Below are positions 33,204 to 43,015 of a stretch of DNA of 64,000 nt, piece after piece. The stretch is from positions 6,014,001 to 6,078,000 of the forward strand of contig NZ_AP025739.1 in assembly GCF_003574315.2 (NCBI RefSeq), read 5' to 3'. Numbering within the stretch: position 1 is the first letter of the stretch; the number at the start of each line of letters is the position of its first letter. The notes beneath the pieces are model-generated. The model made no database searches. It had not been told where the DNA came from and saw nothing but the letters and a program-made list of their open reading frames with translations. The position numbers and the translations under genes are program-made. The stretch is from Capsulimonas corticalis. Its GTDB lineage: Bacteria; Armatimonadota; Armatimonadia; Armatimonadales; Capsulimonadaceae.

Positions 33204-34601
33204 ATGTTTCACCCTCTCAAGCGTAAGCTCACTTTGATGATCGCCGCCCCGTGTCTGGCGCTCGGCCTGGCGGCCGCTCCCAGCCACGCCGGCACATACA
33301 CCAACCCAATCGTCACAGGCGCGGCCGACCCGTTCATTACCTATGCGAACGGCAGTTACTATCTGCTCAGCACCAGTCTGAGCAATGATATCCGCATCTG
33401 GCATTCGCCGTCGCTCGCTACTCTGGGCTCTGGTCCTCCCGCCTCGGTTTATAACACCGGCGGATTTTATGAGTCCGCGGAGATGTATACGTTTAACGGC
33501 CTCTGGTACATCTACTACACCCAGTATCCCAACTCCATTGACGTGCTGGAGAGCGACAGCGGCAACCCCATCGGCTCCTACCACTTCAAAGCGCAGCTCA
33601 CGAACAATACTTATGACGGTTCGCTGCTGAAGATGCCCAATGGACAGCTTTACCTGATGGGATCGACTTATGGGAACATCGTCATCCAGCCAATGTCCAA
33701 TCCCTACACCGTCAGCGGCGGCCAGAGTTCCATCGCGCATATCGATCAGGGATGGGAAAGCGGCGTCATTGAGGCCCCCGAGGCTGTGTGGCGTAACGGA
33801 CAGCTCAATATCGTCTACTCGTCGGGCGGCTATAACCAGGCGAACTACGCCGTCGGCTCACTGCACTTCAACGGCGGAGATCCGACCAGCGCCGGGTCCT
33901 ACACTAAGCTCGGCGGTCCCTTGTTCACTGGAAATCCCGGCGCGGGAGTGAATGACGCCGGCGTCGCCAGCCCGTTTCTGTCTCCCGACGGGACGCAGAC
34001 CTATTTCTGCTACTCCGACTATCCGTCCCAGGGCGCGCCGGATTCGCAGCGCAGTATTCTGGCGCAGCCGATGAGCTTCGACGGCGCCAATAACCCTGTG
34101 TTCGGAACCGCCATCGGCCCCGGACAGCCCATCCAGCTTCCATCGGGCGACCCCGGCAACGCCACGGGTATCGTAAACGGCGCGCTGTATTCCCTGACGA
34201 ACGTGGCGTCGGGATTCGCTCTGGACGACACCGCCTGGGGAACGACGGCGGGCACTCAGATCGAGCTCTGGGACGACTGGGGCGGCGCGCCGCAGCAGTG
34301 GCGGTTCACCCTACAGCCCGACGGCGCTTACACGCTCACGACCAGTCTCGCCAATATGAACATTGACGATCCCAATGGCTCCAACACCTGGGGGCAGCAT
34401 CTCCAGTTATGGGCGCCGAACGGCGCGACGCCCCAGGAGTGGCGTGTGACGCGGCAGGCGGACGGCGCTTACACCCTGATCAATGTCGCGGCGGGGCTGG
34501 CGCTGGACGATCCGAACGGCGCGGGGCCGCACGGAACGCTCGTGCAGCTGTGGCCGGCCAACGGCGCCACGGCGCAGGAATGGCGTCTCACGCAGCATTA
34601 G
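33204..34601 (+). CDS. GH43 glycosidase with C-terminal ricin-type lectin domain
   Basis: 465 aa. Signal peptide (about 1-29). Five-bladed GH43 propeller with putative base Asp42 (GAADPFI), pKa-modulating Asp138 (TYDGSLL) and acid Glu190 (VIEAPEA). The C-terminal 135 residues are a beta-trefoil of three repeats with QxW motifs (QQW, QEW, QEW) and SGFALDD/NMNIDDPNG/AGLALDDPNG loops, a CBM13/ricin-like carbohydrate binder. GH43 enzymes are mostly arabinofuranosidases and xylosidases. Followed by a terminator and a second GH43 with the same lectin tail. Confidence 0.87.
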   Translation: MFHPLKRKLTLMIAAPCLALGLAAAPSHAGTYTNPIVTGAADPFITYANGSYYLLSTSLSNDIRIWHSPSLATLGSGPPASVYNTGGFYESAEMYTFNGLWYIYYTQYPNSIDVLESDSGNPIGSYHFKAQLTNNTYDGSLLKMPNGQLYLMGSTYGNIVIQPMSNPYTVSGGQSSIAHIDQGWESGVIEAPEAVWRNGQLNIVYSSGGYNQANYAVGSLHFNGGDPTSAGSYTKLGGPLFTGNPGAGVNDAGVASPFLSPDGTQTYFCYSDYPSQGAPDSQRSILAQPMSFDGANNPVFGTAIGPGQPIQLPSGDPGNATGIVNGALYSLTNVASGFALDDTAWGTTAGTQIELWDDWGGAPQQWRFTLQPDGAYTLTTSLANMNIDDPNGSNTWGQHLQLWAPNGATPQEWRVTRQADGAYTLINVAAGLALDDPNGAGPHGTLVQLWPANGATAQEWRLTQH

Positions 34602-34609
34602 ACGCTGCG

Positions 34610-34640
34610 GCCGCTCCACGGAAATGTGGAGCGGCTTTTT
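34610..34640 (+). terminator. Rho-independent terminator after the first GH43 gene
   Basis: Perfect 10-bp stem GCCGCTCCAC/GTGGAGCGGC, 6-nt loop, then TTTTT. It lies between the two GH43 genes, so the second must have its own promoter or rely on read-through. Confidence 0.88.
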
Positions 34641-34678
34641 CGCATCGCTTACCCGAGAACGAAAGGACAGCAACCGTG

Positions 34679-36208
34679 ATGACAGGCGTCTACAAAAGAA
34701 AACAACGCTTCTTAACGATGAGGCTAACGGCCTTCGGCGCGCTGACCCTCCTGGCCGCTCCCTGGTCGGCGCACGCCCAATCTCCCGCCTCGTTCACTTA
34801 CCAAAATCCGATGCCGCGCGGCGTGGTGGATGGGCTGCGCGATCCTTACATCGTCAATGTCGACGGCGTCTGGTATATGACCGGCACCGCAAAGCCATTC
34901 TTCCAATTTCAATACGCCACGCTTGGCGCCAACCCCGGAGTGCCGCTTTACTCCTCCACGGATCTGAAGACCTGGACCTATCGGGGGATCATCGTGCCGC
35001 GCGTCCAAGGATCCTGGTATCAGGATAACTTCTGGGCGCCGGAGATCCACGTCAAATCCGTCAACGGCGTCCGGCGCTTCTACTGTACATTCAATGGCGA
35101 CAACGCCGATCAGAATAGTCCGGAGGGCGTCGGGCTGGCGGTCGCTAATAATATCACCGGCCCCTATACGGTGCTTACGCCCAACGCGCCGCTGACGTAC
35201 GGCAACGATGGCGGCATCTTCACCGACAGCGACGGCAATGACTATCTCTTCATTGCCGGTATCTCCGCCATGCCCATCGATCTCGCGAACGCACGCGTCA
35301 CAGGCGCGGCGTGGCCGGTGCTCGGTCCCAGTCCAACGCCGCAGTGGGATGGCGGAACGGGCGTCGGCGTGGAGGACCCGGACGTCATCAAGATCGGCGC
35401 GACTTACTACTGCTTCTATTCGTCCTGGGGCTGCGGTTACGGAGCGGGGTACGCCACGGCCACCAATATCCACGGACCATGGACCAAGTACGCCGCCAAC
35501 CCTATCTACGGAGCGCAGAATCCGGCGGCCTGTGCGGCCTCGGGCGCGGCCTATACCCAGGCCCCCAATGTGCCTTACCGAGAGATCGGAGGCGGCGCGC
35601 CGTTTGTCGGACCCGATGGGCGATGGTGGCTGAGCGCTCACTTCGCCCTGATCAATCCGGACCCGGCCACCACACAATACTGGGGCTGGGAGCAGCCCGG
35701 ATTCGATCCGCTGCCCTTCCAAAACGGGGCGTTCCTGCCGCAAACGCCAAGCTGGACAGCGCAGTCCGTCCCCCTGCCGCTCACATCGGGCTTGTACGCT
35801 CTCACCAACGCAGCGTCAGGCTTCGCCTTGGACGATACGAACTGGGCGACAACCGCCGGCAACCTGATTGAACTCTGGGACGCCTGGTACGGACCGCCGC
35901 AGCAATGGCGCTTCACGCTTCAGCCCGACGGATCCTACACGCTGACAAGCAGTCTGGCGAATATGAACATCGACGATCCTAACGGCCTGAACACCTGGGG
36001 ACAGCATCTCCAGCTCTGGTATCCCAACGGCGCGACCGCACAGAACTGGCTTCTCTCGCCGCAAGCGGACGGCGCTTATACCCTGAACAACGTCGCGGCG
36101 GGCCTCGCCCTGGACGATCCGAATGGATTAGGACCGCATGGAACCCTCGTGCAGCTGTGGCCGGCGAATGGCGCGCCCGCGCAGGAATGGCGACTGACCA
36201 GACAGTAG
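34679..36208 (+). CDS. GH43 glycosidase with C-terminal ricin-type lectin domain, paralogue
   Basis: 509 aa from ATG 34679 (a GTG one codon upstream is also possible; AAAGGA precedes both). Signal peptide ends AHAQ. GH43 features: LRDPYI (Asp55 base), WAPEIHV, and GVEDPDVIKIGATYYCF with the candidate acid Glu. The C-terminal lectin trefoil is close to that of the preceding gene (SGFALDDTNW, NMNIDDPNGLNTWGQHLQLW, AGLALDDPNGLGPHGTLVQLW), while the catalytic domains differ more. This suggests domain sharing by duplication or recombination. Secreted hemicellulose-debranching role inferred. Confidence 0.86.
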   Translation: MTGVYKRKQRFLTMRLTAFGALTLLAAPWSAHAQSPASFTYQNPMPRGVVDGLRDPYIVNVDGVWYMTGTAKPFFQFQYATLGANPGVPLYSSTDLKTWTYRGIIVPRVQGSWYQDNFWAPEIHVKSVNGVRRFYCTFNGDNADQNSPEGVGLAVANNITGPYTVLTPNAPLTYGNDGGIFTDSDGNDYLFIAGISAMPIDLANARVTGAAWPVLGPSPTPQWDGGTGVGVEDPDVIKIGATYYCFYSSWGCGYGAGYATATNIHGPWTKYAANPIYGAQNPAACAASGAAYTQAPNVPYREIGGGAPFVGPDGRWWLSAHFALINPDPATTQYWGWEQPGFDPLPFQNGAFLPQTPSWTAQSVPLPLTSGLYALTNAASGFALDDTNWATTAGNLIELWDAWYGPPQQWRFTLQPDGSYTLTSSLANMNIDDPNGLNTWGQHLQLWYPNGATAQNWLLSPQADGAYTLNNVAAGLALDDPNGLGPHGTLVQLWPANGAPAQEWRLTRQ

Positions 36209-36301
36209 CCCCGCACTCGTCTTACACGCCCGGCGATTTTCATTGCCGGGTTTCCTCATGCCGCATTGTCGCCGATTGTGGATGCAACAGTCATGACGTT
36301 C

Positions 36302-36329
36302 TTGCCCCTCTTGCCAAAGATGCTATAAT
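36302..36329 (+). promoter_or_regulatory. Promoter of the zinc-ribbon gene
   Basis: TTGCCC (36302-36307), 16-nt spacer, TATAAT (36324-36329), 34 nt before the ATG at 36363, with TGGAGAG as RBS. Confidence 0.6.
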
Positions 36330-36362
36330 AAGCGCAGAACGCCAAAGTAATGGAGAGACCCC

Positions 36363-36998
36363 ATGGCTGTGATCAAATTCGTCCAGAACTACAACGACCT
36401 CTCGACCGATCAGGGATATCAGTTCCGATTCCACTGCGACCACTGCGGCAACGGATATGAATCCACTTACCAGCCGAACAAAATGGGCATGGCCGGCGAC
36501 TTACTGCGCGCGGCGGGCGGCTTGTTTGGCGGACTGCTCGGCAGTGTCGGAAACTCGACTTATGAAATCCAGCGCGCCGTCGGCGGCCCCGCGCATGACA
36601 AAGCGCTGCAGGAAGCCGTGAATGAGATCAGCCCGCTATTCAGCCAGTGCCGACGCTGTGGACAATGGCGCTGCAAGGATGTCTGCTGGAACGATCAAAA
36701 GGGGCTCTGCAAGAGCTGTGCGCCGCTGCTGGCCGAAGAGATCGCGAGCGCTCAGGCCACCGCCGCGCGCGACCAGGTTTACACCAAAGCGCAGGAGACC
36801 GATCAGACACAGGGCGCGAACCTGTCCGTTCAGGCGACCGCCACTTGTCCGCACTGCGCCGCGCCTTCCGGGACCGGCAAGTTCTGCGCCGAATGCGGCG
36901 GCGTCCTCGCCGCCACCCTCAATTGCGTTTCCTGTTCGGCCGAAATCCCGTCGTCCGCAAAGTTCTGCCCGGAATGCGGCTCCCGCCCGCGCGGATAG
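36363..36998 (+). CDS. Multi-zinc-ribbon protein
   Basis: 211 aa, no signal peptide. Four Cys-rich sites: FHCDHCGNGYES near residue 25; CRRCGQWRCKDVCWNDQKGLCKSC in the middle; and two C-terminal ribbons, CPHC...CAECGG and CVSC...CPECG. A Gly-rich hydrophobic stretch (about 43-62, LLRAAGGLFGGLLGSVG) may contact membrane. A cytosolic adaptor is likely; no enzymatic motif. Confidence 0.75.
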   Translation: MAVIKFVQNYNDLSTDQGYQFRFHCDHCGNGYESTYQPNKMGMAGDLLRAAGGLFGGLLGSVGNSTYEIQRAVGGPAHDKALQEAVNEISPLFSQCRRCGQWRCKDVCWNDQKGLCKSCAPLLAEEIASAQATAARDQVYTKAQETDQTQGANLSVQATATCPHCAAPSGTGKFCAECGGVLAATLNCVSCSAEIPSSAKFCPECGSRPRG

Positions 36999-37049
36999 GC
37001 AAACTCGGTTACTCCGGCTCATTCCTCTCACAACCTCCCTCGGCAGCTG

Positions 37050-37090
37050 GCCCGCGCGATCATAATGATCGTCGCGGGCTAATTTTATTT
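37050..37090 (+). terminator. Rho-independent terminator after the zinc-ribbon gene
   Basis: 13-bp stem with one bulged T (GCCCGCG-CGATCA / TGATCG-T-CGCGGGC), 3-nt loop, then TAATTTTATTT. Confidence 0.85.
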
Positions 37091-37246
37091 GGCGAAAATT
37101 GCCGCCGCTGTCGGCGAATGGAAGCCGATTCTCCAGTTTTCGGTGGAAACTGCCGATATGTAGTCAGGCCGTCTGCTATACGTGCGGAGCGGCCATCCTA
37201 TGCGCGCCTCTGAGCACTTCGGCGCCCTTCACTCGATGAGGATCAG

Positions 37247-38272
37247 ATGAAAAAATCTACCGGAGCAATCCTACTCCTGACGACACTGGCGATCTGCGCG
37301 CTGCTGGTGTCCTGCTTCTTCTCCGATTCCGGACGCAAAGAGAACCGCGCGGACGCCGCGCCGCTGATGCTGCCGGCGGCGCACATCTTGGAAGAATCGA
37401 TTCAACCCATTCCCCTCACGGTAAACCTCGATCCAAACAAAGTCGCTCTCGGGCAGCAGCTATTCCATGACGGGCGCCTCTCCCACGACAACACCATTGC
37501 CTGCGCCAATTGCCACAGCCTGGCCAAAGGCGGCACGGATCAGATGGTTCACTCGACCGGGATCGGCGGCGCTCAGGGCGGCATCAACTCGCCCAGCGTC
37601 CTCAACAGCGGCGGCAACTTCGTGCAGTTCTGGAACGGACGCGCGGCCACGCTCGAAGATCAGGTCAACGGCCCGACCCATAACCCCAAGGAAATGGGAT
37701 CGAACTGGCCGGAGATCATCGGCAAGCTGAGCAAGGACGACAAGTATCCCGCGCTGTTCGCAAAGCTCTACCCAGACGGCGTGCAGCCGCAAAACGTGCG
37801 CGACGCCATCGCGACATTCGAGCGCTCGCTGACGACGCCCAACTCGCGGTTTGACAAATATCTGCGCGGCGACGACGCCGTGCTCACGACGCAGGAAAAG
37901 CACGGCTACCGTCTCTTCAAGGAATTCGGCTGCGTCTCCTGCCACCAGGGCCAAAACCTCGGCGGCAATATGTACCAGCAGTTCGGCGTCATGGCCAACT
38001 ACTTCAAAGAGCGCGGAACCCCGGAAACGGACGACGACCAGGGCCGATTCACCGTGACCAAGCGCGAACAGGACCGCCACGTATTCCGCGTGCCCAGTCT
38101 GCGTAATGTCGAACTGACGGCGCCCTATTTCCACGACGGCACGGCGACGACACTGCCGCAGGCAGTCGAGATCATGGCGAAGTACCAGCTGGGACGGCCG
38201 CTCGCCCCGGAAGATCTTGTCGACATCGTCAAATTCCTTCAAACACTGAGCGGCGACCAGAAAGGGAATTAG
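37247..38272 (+). CDS. Di-heme cytochrome c peroxidase family lipoprotein
   Basis: 341 aa. Lipoprotein signal with Cys23 (LLVSC). Two heme c sites: CANCH (Cys86, Cys89, His90) in the N-terminal domain and CVSCH (Cys229, Cys232, His233) in the C-terminal domain. Conserved [21 protein letters not shown] and [17 protein letters not shown] segments mark the CcpA/MauG family. It reduces H2O2 with electrons from periplasmic cytochromes, or oxidises a partner. It ends 2 nt before a chemoreceptor gene, so peroxide or redox state may be the signal sensed. Confidence 0.9.
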   Translation: MKKSTGAILLLTTLAICALLVSCFFSDSGRKENRADAAPLMLPAAHILEESIQPIPLTVNLDPNKVALGQQLFHDGRLSHDNTIACANCHSLAKGGTDQMVHSTGIGGAQGGINSPSVLNSGGNFVQFWNGRAATLEDQVNGPTHNPKEMGSNWPEIIGKLSKDDKYPALFAKLYPDGVQPQNVRDAIATFERSLTTPNSRFDKYLRGDDAVLTTQEKHGYRLFKEFGCVSCHQGQNLGGNMYQQFGVMANYFKERGTPETDDDQGRFTVTKREQDRHVFRVPSLRNVELTAPYFHDGTATTLPQAVEIMAKYQLGRPLAPEDLVDIVKFLQTLSGDQKGN

Positions 38273-38274
38273 TC

Positions 38275-40287
38275 ATGAATGCATCGAACGTCAAGACCAT
38301 CGCGGGTGGAGTCGCCGTACTTTCCCTGCTCGCGTACTGCTTCGTCAATACGCGCTCCCTTCCGGTGCGCGCCAACGAACAGGCCGTGACCGATATCACC
38401 CGCATGAAGCAGCTCGATTCGCTGCTCACCGAAGAAGTGCTGGAGCTGCGCTTCTCGCTGCTGACGAACTATGATCCGATCGTCGCGACGAACAACCAGC
38501 TAACCTCGGTCAAAGCGGCGCTGCCGGACGATCTCAAGGCGGCCGCCGGCGCCCATCCCAGCGCCGAGCTGTCACAGCACACGCAGACATATCTCGACAC
38601 GATCGAAAGCAAGCAGCAAATGGTGGAGGACTTCAAGTCCGGCAACGCCATTCTCAAAAACTCGCTGGCGTGTCTGCCCAAGCTGTCGGCGACGCTGATC
38701 GCTCAGCTCCCGAGCTCCGACACCCCCCAGGCGCGTCAGGTCGATGAACTGCTGCGCCAAACGCTGATCTATCATCTCAGCAACAGCAAGGAAATCAAAG
38801 CGGAGCTTGGACCGCTGATGGACAAAATCGCGGCGTCACGCAGCAGCTATCCGGCCGATCTTCGCGGAGATCTGGATCTGTTTCTGGCGCACGCCCGGAT
38901 GATCGTCACCCAAAAAGAAAAAGTCGACGGCATGCTGGTTGGACTGGTCTCCGCGCCCAGCGCCCAGAACAACGACGACCTGCTGGCGACCTATCAAAAA
39001 GACTACCATGTGCTCCAGCAGCGCGCCAACTTCTTCAGCGTCCTGATGTACGCGCTCTGTATCCTGCTGATCGGAGCAGTGGCGCAGATCCTGCTCGCGC
39101 TTCGGGACAGCAGCCAGGCGCTCAACCGGTCCAATGAAACCCTCGAAGAGCGCATCGAGGAGCGCACCCGGGCGCTCAGCGGCGCTCAGTCCGAGATGTC
39201 GGGACTTGTCACGCATCTGCGCCAGGTCATGCGGCAGGTGAAGCAGAGCGCCGATACGGTCTCCAACACCGGCGCCTCCCTCGCCGCGGCCGCCGGACAG
39301 ACTGGCAGCGTCGCGGGCCAGATCGAACAGTCGATGCAGCAGGTCACGGAAACGGCGCACGGCGCCGCCCAGGCCAGTGCGGAGATGGCGGCCCGCAGCC
39401 AGTCGCAGCGGCGCGGCGTAGAGCACGCCGACGCCTCGATCCAGCAGACGGCGCACGCGATCGAATCGCTGGCGCAATCGGCCGATCAGGTCGCCTCGGC
39501 GGCGAACCAGGCGACGAGCATCGCGCAAAGCGGCGGCAAAGCGCTGGAGCAGACGATCGATCGCATGGGACGCATTCAAACGCAGGTCGAAGCCAGCGCC
39601 GAAGCGATCCAGGAGCTGGGACGACAGGGCAAGCAGATCGGCGCGATCGTCGAGACAATCGACCAGATCGCCGAGCAGACCAACTTGCTGGCGCTGAACG
39701 CCTCCATCGAAGCGGCGCGCGCCGGCGAACATGGACGCGGCTTCGCCGTAGTCGCCAATGAAGTCCGCAAGCTGGCCGAACGCTCGACCGCCGCGACAAA
39801 GGACATCAGCGAGCTGGTAGGCGGTATCCAGAAGGGCGTCGCCGGAGCGGTGCGCTCGATCGAAGCAAGCAGCGCGGAAGTCGCCGAAGGCGCCGCGCAG
39901 AGCCATGAAACCCGCACGGCCCTGGCGCAGATCCTGCAAGCGGCCGAGCTGGTCGCCAGCGAAGTGCGCGCCGTTTCCCAGACCGCCGGCGGCATGAACG
40001 CGACGATCCAAAGCGCTCTGACGACCGTCGCGGATGTCCGAGAAGCGGCGGAAGAGAATCAGGTCGCGGTGGAGACGCTGCGGGCGGCGGCGTCCGATGT
40101 CTCCTCCAGCGCTCAGTTCGTTTCCGGGCTCGTCGAAGATCAATCCGTCGGATTGGCGCAGGTCGCAAGCGCCGCCGATGAACTCAATGCAATGGCGCAC
40201 GGACTGCACGAATTGATTCGTCAGTTCCCTCTGGACAACGAAGCGCAAACGCCCTCCCAGGAGAAACAGCTCCTCAGAGCCGCGTAA
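38275..40287 (+). CDS. Methyl-accepting chemotaxis protein with DAHL-like sensor
   Basis: 670 aa. Transmembrane helix 1 (about 9-27). The periplasmic helical region contains [30 protein letters not shown], typical of the double all-helical ligand-binding (DAHL) type. Transmembrane helix 2 is at about 246-266 ([25 protein letters not shown]). The cytoplasmic coiled coil follows, with the invariant hairpin tip [38 protein letters not shown]. There is no HAMP domain that I can recognise. It signals to CheA/CheW encoded elsewhere. Tightly linked to the cytochrome c peroxidase gene. Confidence 0.9.
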   Translation: MNASNVKTIAGGVAVLSLLAYCFVNTRSLPVRANEQAVTDITRMKQLDSLLTEEVLELRFSLLTNYDPIVATNNQLTSVKAALPDDLKAAAGAHPSAELSQHTQTYLDTIESKQQMVEDFKSGNAILKNSLACLPKLSATLIAQLPSSDTPQARQVDELLRQTLIYHLSNSKEIKAELGPLMDKIAASRSSYPADLRGDLDLFLAHARMIVTQKEKVDGMLVGLVSAPSAQNNDDLLATYQKDYHVLQQRANFFSVLMYALCILLIGAVAQILLALRDSSQALNRSNETLEERIEERTRALSGAQSEMSGLVTHLRQVMRQVKQSADTVSNTGASLAAAAGQTGSVAGQIEQSMQQVTETAHGAAQASAEMAARSQSQRRGVEHADASIQQTAHAIESLAQSADQVASAANQATSIAQSGGKALEQTIDRMGRIQTQVEASAEAIQELGRQGKQIGAIVETIDQIAEQTNLLALNASIEAARAGEHGRGFAVVANEVRKLAERSTAATKDISELVGGIQKGVAGAVRSIEASSAEVAEGAAQSHETRTALAQILQAAELVASEVRAVSQTAGGMNATIQSALTTVADVREAAEENQVAVETLRAAASDVSSSAQFVSGLVEDQSVGLAQVASAADELNAMAHGLHELIRQFPLDNEAQTPSQEKQLLRAA

Positions 40288-40313
40288 TCTCTCATTCAAA
40301 AGGAAAGACTGTG

Positions 40314-40544
40314 ATGACGACTATCAAGAATATCGCGGCCCTCGCCGTGTGCGCGGCGCTCGCCGCTGGGACCATTGTCCACGCCGAGACGCTCACCTGC
40401 CCCGTCACGAAGCTGAGCATTGCGTCGCCGAAGGCGGCCGTCGGCAAGAGCACGTACAAACACAAGACGTATTACTTCTGCACGTCGAACTGCAAAATGC
40501 TCTTCGACAAGAATCCCGCCAAGTTCGCGGGCAAGTCCCACTGA
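40314..40544 (+). CDS. Secreted YHS/TRASH-like metal-binding protein
   Basis: 76 aa from ATG 40314 (a GTG at 40311 is adjacent; AAGGAAAG upstream). Signal peptide ends VHAE. The mature part, TCPVTKLSI...KTYYFCTSNCKMLFDKNPAKF, is a YHS/TRASH-type module with Cys ligands usually used for copper or another soft metal. It follows the peroxidase-chemoreceptor pair by 26 nt and may be in the same transcript, with the terminator just after it. Confidence 0.75.
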   Translation: MTTIKNIAALAVCAALAAGTIVHAETLTCPVTKLSIASPKAAVGKSTYKHKTYYFCTSNCKMLFDKNPAKFAGKSH

Positions 40545-40576
40545 GGCTTCGCGCCTTCATCGTCACGGCTTCCACG

Positions 40577-40616
40577 AAACCCGACCGGCCTCGCGCCGGC
40601 CGGGTTTATTTTCTTT
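40577..40616 (+). terminator. Rho-independent terminator
   Basis: 12-13-bp stem (AAACCCG-CCGGC / GCCGG-CGGGTTT with one mismatch) followed by ATTTTCTTTTT. Confidence 0.85.
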
Positions 40617-40764
40617 TTGGCGTCCGCCTCTTTTCAAGCTCCCTGTCCTTGCAACTTTTCCGATTCTTCCGAGTCTCACTTATTGACAGGCAATTTGGCC
40701 AGCGGCGTGGCATACTAACAGAGGATATTCGTTCAGCCGCACGACGCGGCGGGAGGCGCAGACG

Positions 40765-42393
40765 ATGAAGTGGATTTGGGCGCTCACAGCGGCAATAGTC
40801 ATCGGCGCCCTCGGTGGGTGCGATTCGCAGCAGTCGGCGCCGCCGGATGGACCAACCGACATCTCGGCGGACTCGGGAAAACCGGCGGACCTTACGATCC
40901 TTTCCGGATCGGAAAACAAGCCGCTCGAACCGATCATTCAACGCTATGCCCACGATCACAATCTGACGGTCCGCATGGATTACGCGGGATCCGTGGATAT
41001 CATGCAGCAGCTGGAGAACAACACAGTCGCGGACAACGCCGTGTGGCCCGCGAATTCGCTTTGGAACACCCTCGGCGACACCCATAAGCTGGTCAAGCAC
41101 TCCGAGAGCATCATGCGGACGCCGGTCGTGTTCGGAGTCAAAAAATCCGTGGCGGCCAAGCTGGGATGGATCGGCAAGCCCGTCACCGTCGAACAGATCC
41201 TCCAGGCGGCGGAGTCCGGCCGGCTGCGTTACATGATGACGTCGGCGACGCAAAGCAACTCCGGCGCTTCTGCCTATATCGGCTACCTTTACGCCTTCTC
41301 CCACAATCCCGAAGTCCTGACCATGGAGCAGCTGCAAAAACCCGAATTGCAGGCAAAAATCAAGCGGATCCTGGGGACGGTCAATCGGTCGGCGGGAAGC
41401 TCCGGATGGCTGAAGGACCTCTTTCTCTCCAAATACGACAGCTACGACGGGATGGTGAATTACGAGTCGGTGATCATCGACGCCGACAAGGAGCTTGTCG
41501 CGGCCGGCAAAGAGCCGCTTTATGTGATCTATCCCGTGGACGGCCTGGCGATCGCCGACTCGCCGCTGGGATATGTCGATAAGGGCGACGCCGCGAAGGA
41601 GAAGCAGTTTCTAGACTTGCAGCAGTACTTGCTTTCCCAGCCGGTGCAGCAGCAGCTGCTCGCGCAGGGACGGCGCGTCGGCCTGGTCGGCATGTCGCTG
41701 ACCAATGCGGACAAGACCGTGTTCAATCCCGACTGGGGCATCGATCCCAAGCGTGTCCTCTCCCCCATTCGCTTCCCCAGCGCGGATGTGCTGCGCGCCG
41801 CCCTGAACCTTTATCAGAGCGCGCTGCGAAAACCATCGGTGACGGTGTACTGTCTGGATTTCTCCGGCAGCATGCAGGGGAAAGGCGAAGAGCAGGTGAA
41901 GTCCGCGATGAGGCTCCTGCTCGATCAGCAGCAGGCGAAGCAGCAATTGCTGCAAGCGTCCCCGCAGGACAAAACAACGGTGATCGCCTTCAGCGATCAT
42001 ATCCTGGGTGAATGGTCGGCGGTCGGCAACGATCCCGCCGCGCTGAGCGCGCTCGACGCGAAGGTCAACGCCTTGAACGCCGATGGCGGCACGGATATCT
42101 ACCACCCCGCCATGCGCGCCTTCGACATCATCAAGCAGCAGCCGAACCTGGAGCAGAGCTTTCCCGCCGTGATCTTGATGACGGACGGGCAATCCAACCA
42201 GAACCTCTTCACGGACTTCACACAGCATGTCGATCCCATGGGATTGAAAGCCGATGTCCCCGTCTTCGCCATTCTCTTTGGAGACGCCGACAAGAGCCAG
42301 CTTCAGCAGCTGACGGACCACACGTCCGGGAAGATCTTTGACGGGTCGCAAAACCTGGTCGGCGCGTTCCGCGAAGTCAAAGGTTACAATTGA
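40765..42393 (+). CDS. Substrate-binding and vWA domain lipoprotein
   Basis: 542 aa. Lipobox ALGGC (Cys19). The N-terminal two-thirds is a periplasmic solute-binding fold (LTILSGSENKPLEPIIQRYAHDHNLTVRMDYAGSVDIM, TSATQSNSGASAYIGYLYA, YVIYPVDGLAIADSPLGY). The C-terminal third is a vWA domain with a complete MIDAS: DFSGSMQG (Asp365), NADGGTDIY, and MTDGQS (Asp474). The ligand is unknown. The gene has GGAGG upstream and leads a three-gene operon with a small membrane protein and another solute-binding protein. Confidence 0.85.
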   Translation: MKWIWALTAAIVIGALGGCDSQQSAPPDGPTDISADSGKPADLTILSGSENKPLEPIIQRYAHDHNLTVRMDYAGSVDIMQQLENNTVADNAVWPANSLWNTLGDTHKLVKHSESIMRTPVVFGVKKSVAAKLGWIGKPVTVEQILQAAESGRLRYMMTSATQSNSGASAYIGYLYAFSHNPEVLTMEQLQKPELQAKIKRILGTVNRSAGSSGWLKDLFLSKYDSYDGMVNYESVIIDADKELVAAGKEPLYVIYPVDGLAIADSPLGYVDKGDAAKEKQFLDLQQYLLSQPVQQQLLAQGRRVGLVGMSLTNADKTVFNPDWGIDPKRVLSPIRFPSADVLRAALNLYQSALRKPSVTVYCLDFSGSMQGKGEEQVKSAMRLLLDQQQAKQQLLQASPQDKTTVIAFSDHILGEWSAVGNDPAALSALDAKVNALNADGGTDIYHPAMRAFDIIKQQPNLEQSFPAVILMTDGQSNQNLFTDFTQHVDPMGLKADVPVFAILFGDADKSQLQQLTDHTSGKIFDGSQNLVGAFREVKGYN

Positions 42394-42406
42394 AAAGGAG
42401 CGCTTT

Positions 42407-43015
42407 GTGACGCAGCGTCCTAACCCATCGGGACAGCAGCCTAACGGACAGACCGACATCATCCCCGGCGTGGTCGCCGTCGTCGCGCTGGCGCTGCTCG
42501 TGATGGTCGAGCATATGCCGCCGCTGCTCGCCGTCGTCCTCGCCGCACTGACCTACGGCGGCGTATGGCTGCTGACGCGACGAACTCCGGCGCCCATCTC
42601 GCAAACCGAGTTGCAGAAGGCGGCGGCGCTCGACCTGCTCGGCCAAAGCCTGACCAGCCGCGACCTCGCGCGCCGCGTCCGCGATATCGCCGCGCGGGCG
42701 ACGTCGATCCTCACATATCTGGCCTCGAACCCGGATCAAGACGCGCAGTGGCGCGAGTACATCCGCGAATGTCTGGACGCCACACTGGACAATACCCGGC
42801 GGTTCGCGTCCCTGGCGGGCCGGCTGCGCGACGCCTCCCACCCGGCGATCCGCGACTTTACCGAATACACCACGGCGGTCCTTCAAACCCTCGACGATAT
42901 CAACACGAAGATGGTGGACGAGGACGCCGCCACATTCTCCGCGCACATCGAGTCGTACCAATCAACACTGAAGGAACTCAATCAGATCTATCTGGGCAAA
43001 GGAAACACCGAATGA
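42407..43015 (+). CDS. Two-TM membrane protein with helical domain (XpaC-like?)
   Basis: 202 aa from GTG 42407, 13 nt after the previous stop, with AAAAGGAG. A hydrophobic hairpin (about 23-60: GVVAVVALALLVMVEHMPPLLAVVLAALTYGGVWLL) is followed by a soluble helical domain (RDLARRVRDIAARATSILTYLASNPDQ...ATLDNTRRFASLAGRLRD...LDDINTKMVDEDAATF). The layout recalls XpaC/BCIP-phosphate hydrolysis family proteins that accompany TelA, but no telA is adjacent and the assignment is tentative. Confidence 0.65.
   Translation: MTQRPNPSGQQPNGQTDIIPGVVAVVALALLVMVEHMPPLLAVVLAALTYGGVWLLTRRTPAPISQTELQKAAALDLLGQSLTSRDLARRVRDIAARATSILTYLASNPDQDAQWREYIRECLDATLDNTRRFASLAGRLRDASHPAIRDFTEYTTAVLQTLDDINTKMVDEDAATFSAHIESYQSTLKELNQIYLGKGNTE

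Noticed and set aside
38836-40299. Minus-strand open frame of 487 codons opposite the first chemoreceptor
   Set aside because: Low-complexity Arg/Asp/Gly sequence that follows the chemoreceptor's repeats; not a gene.
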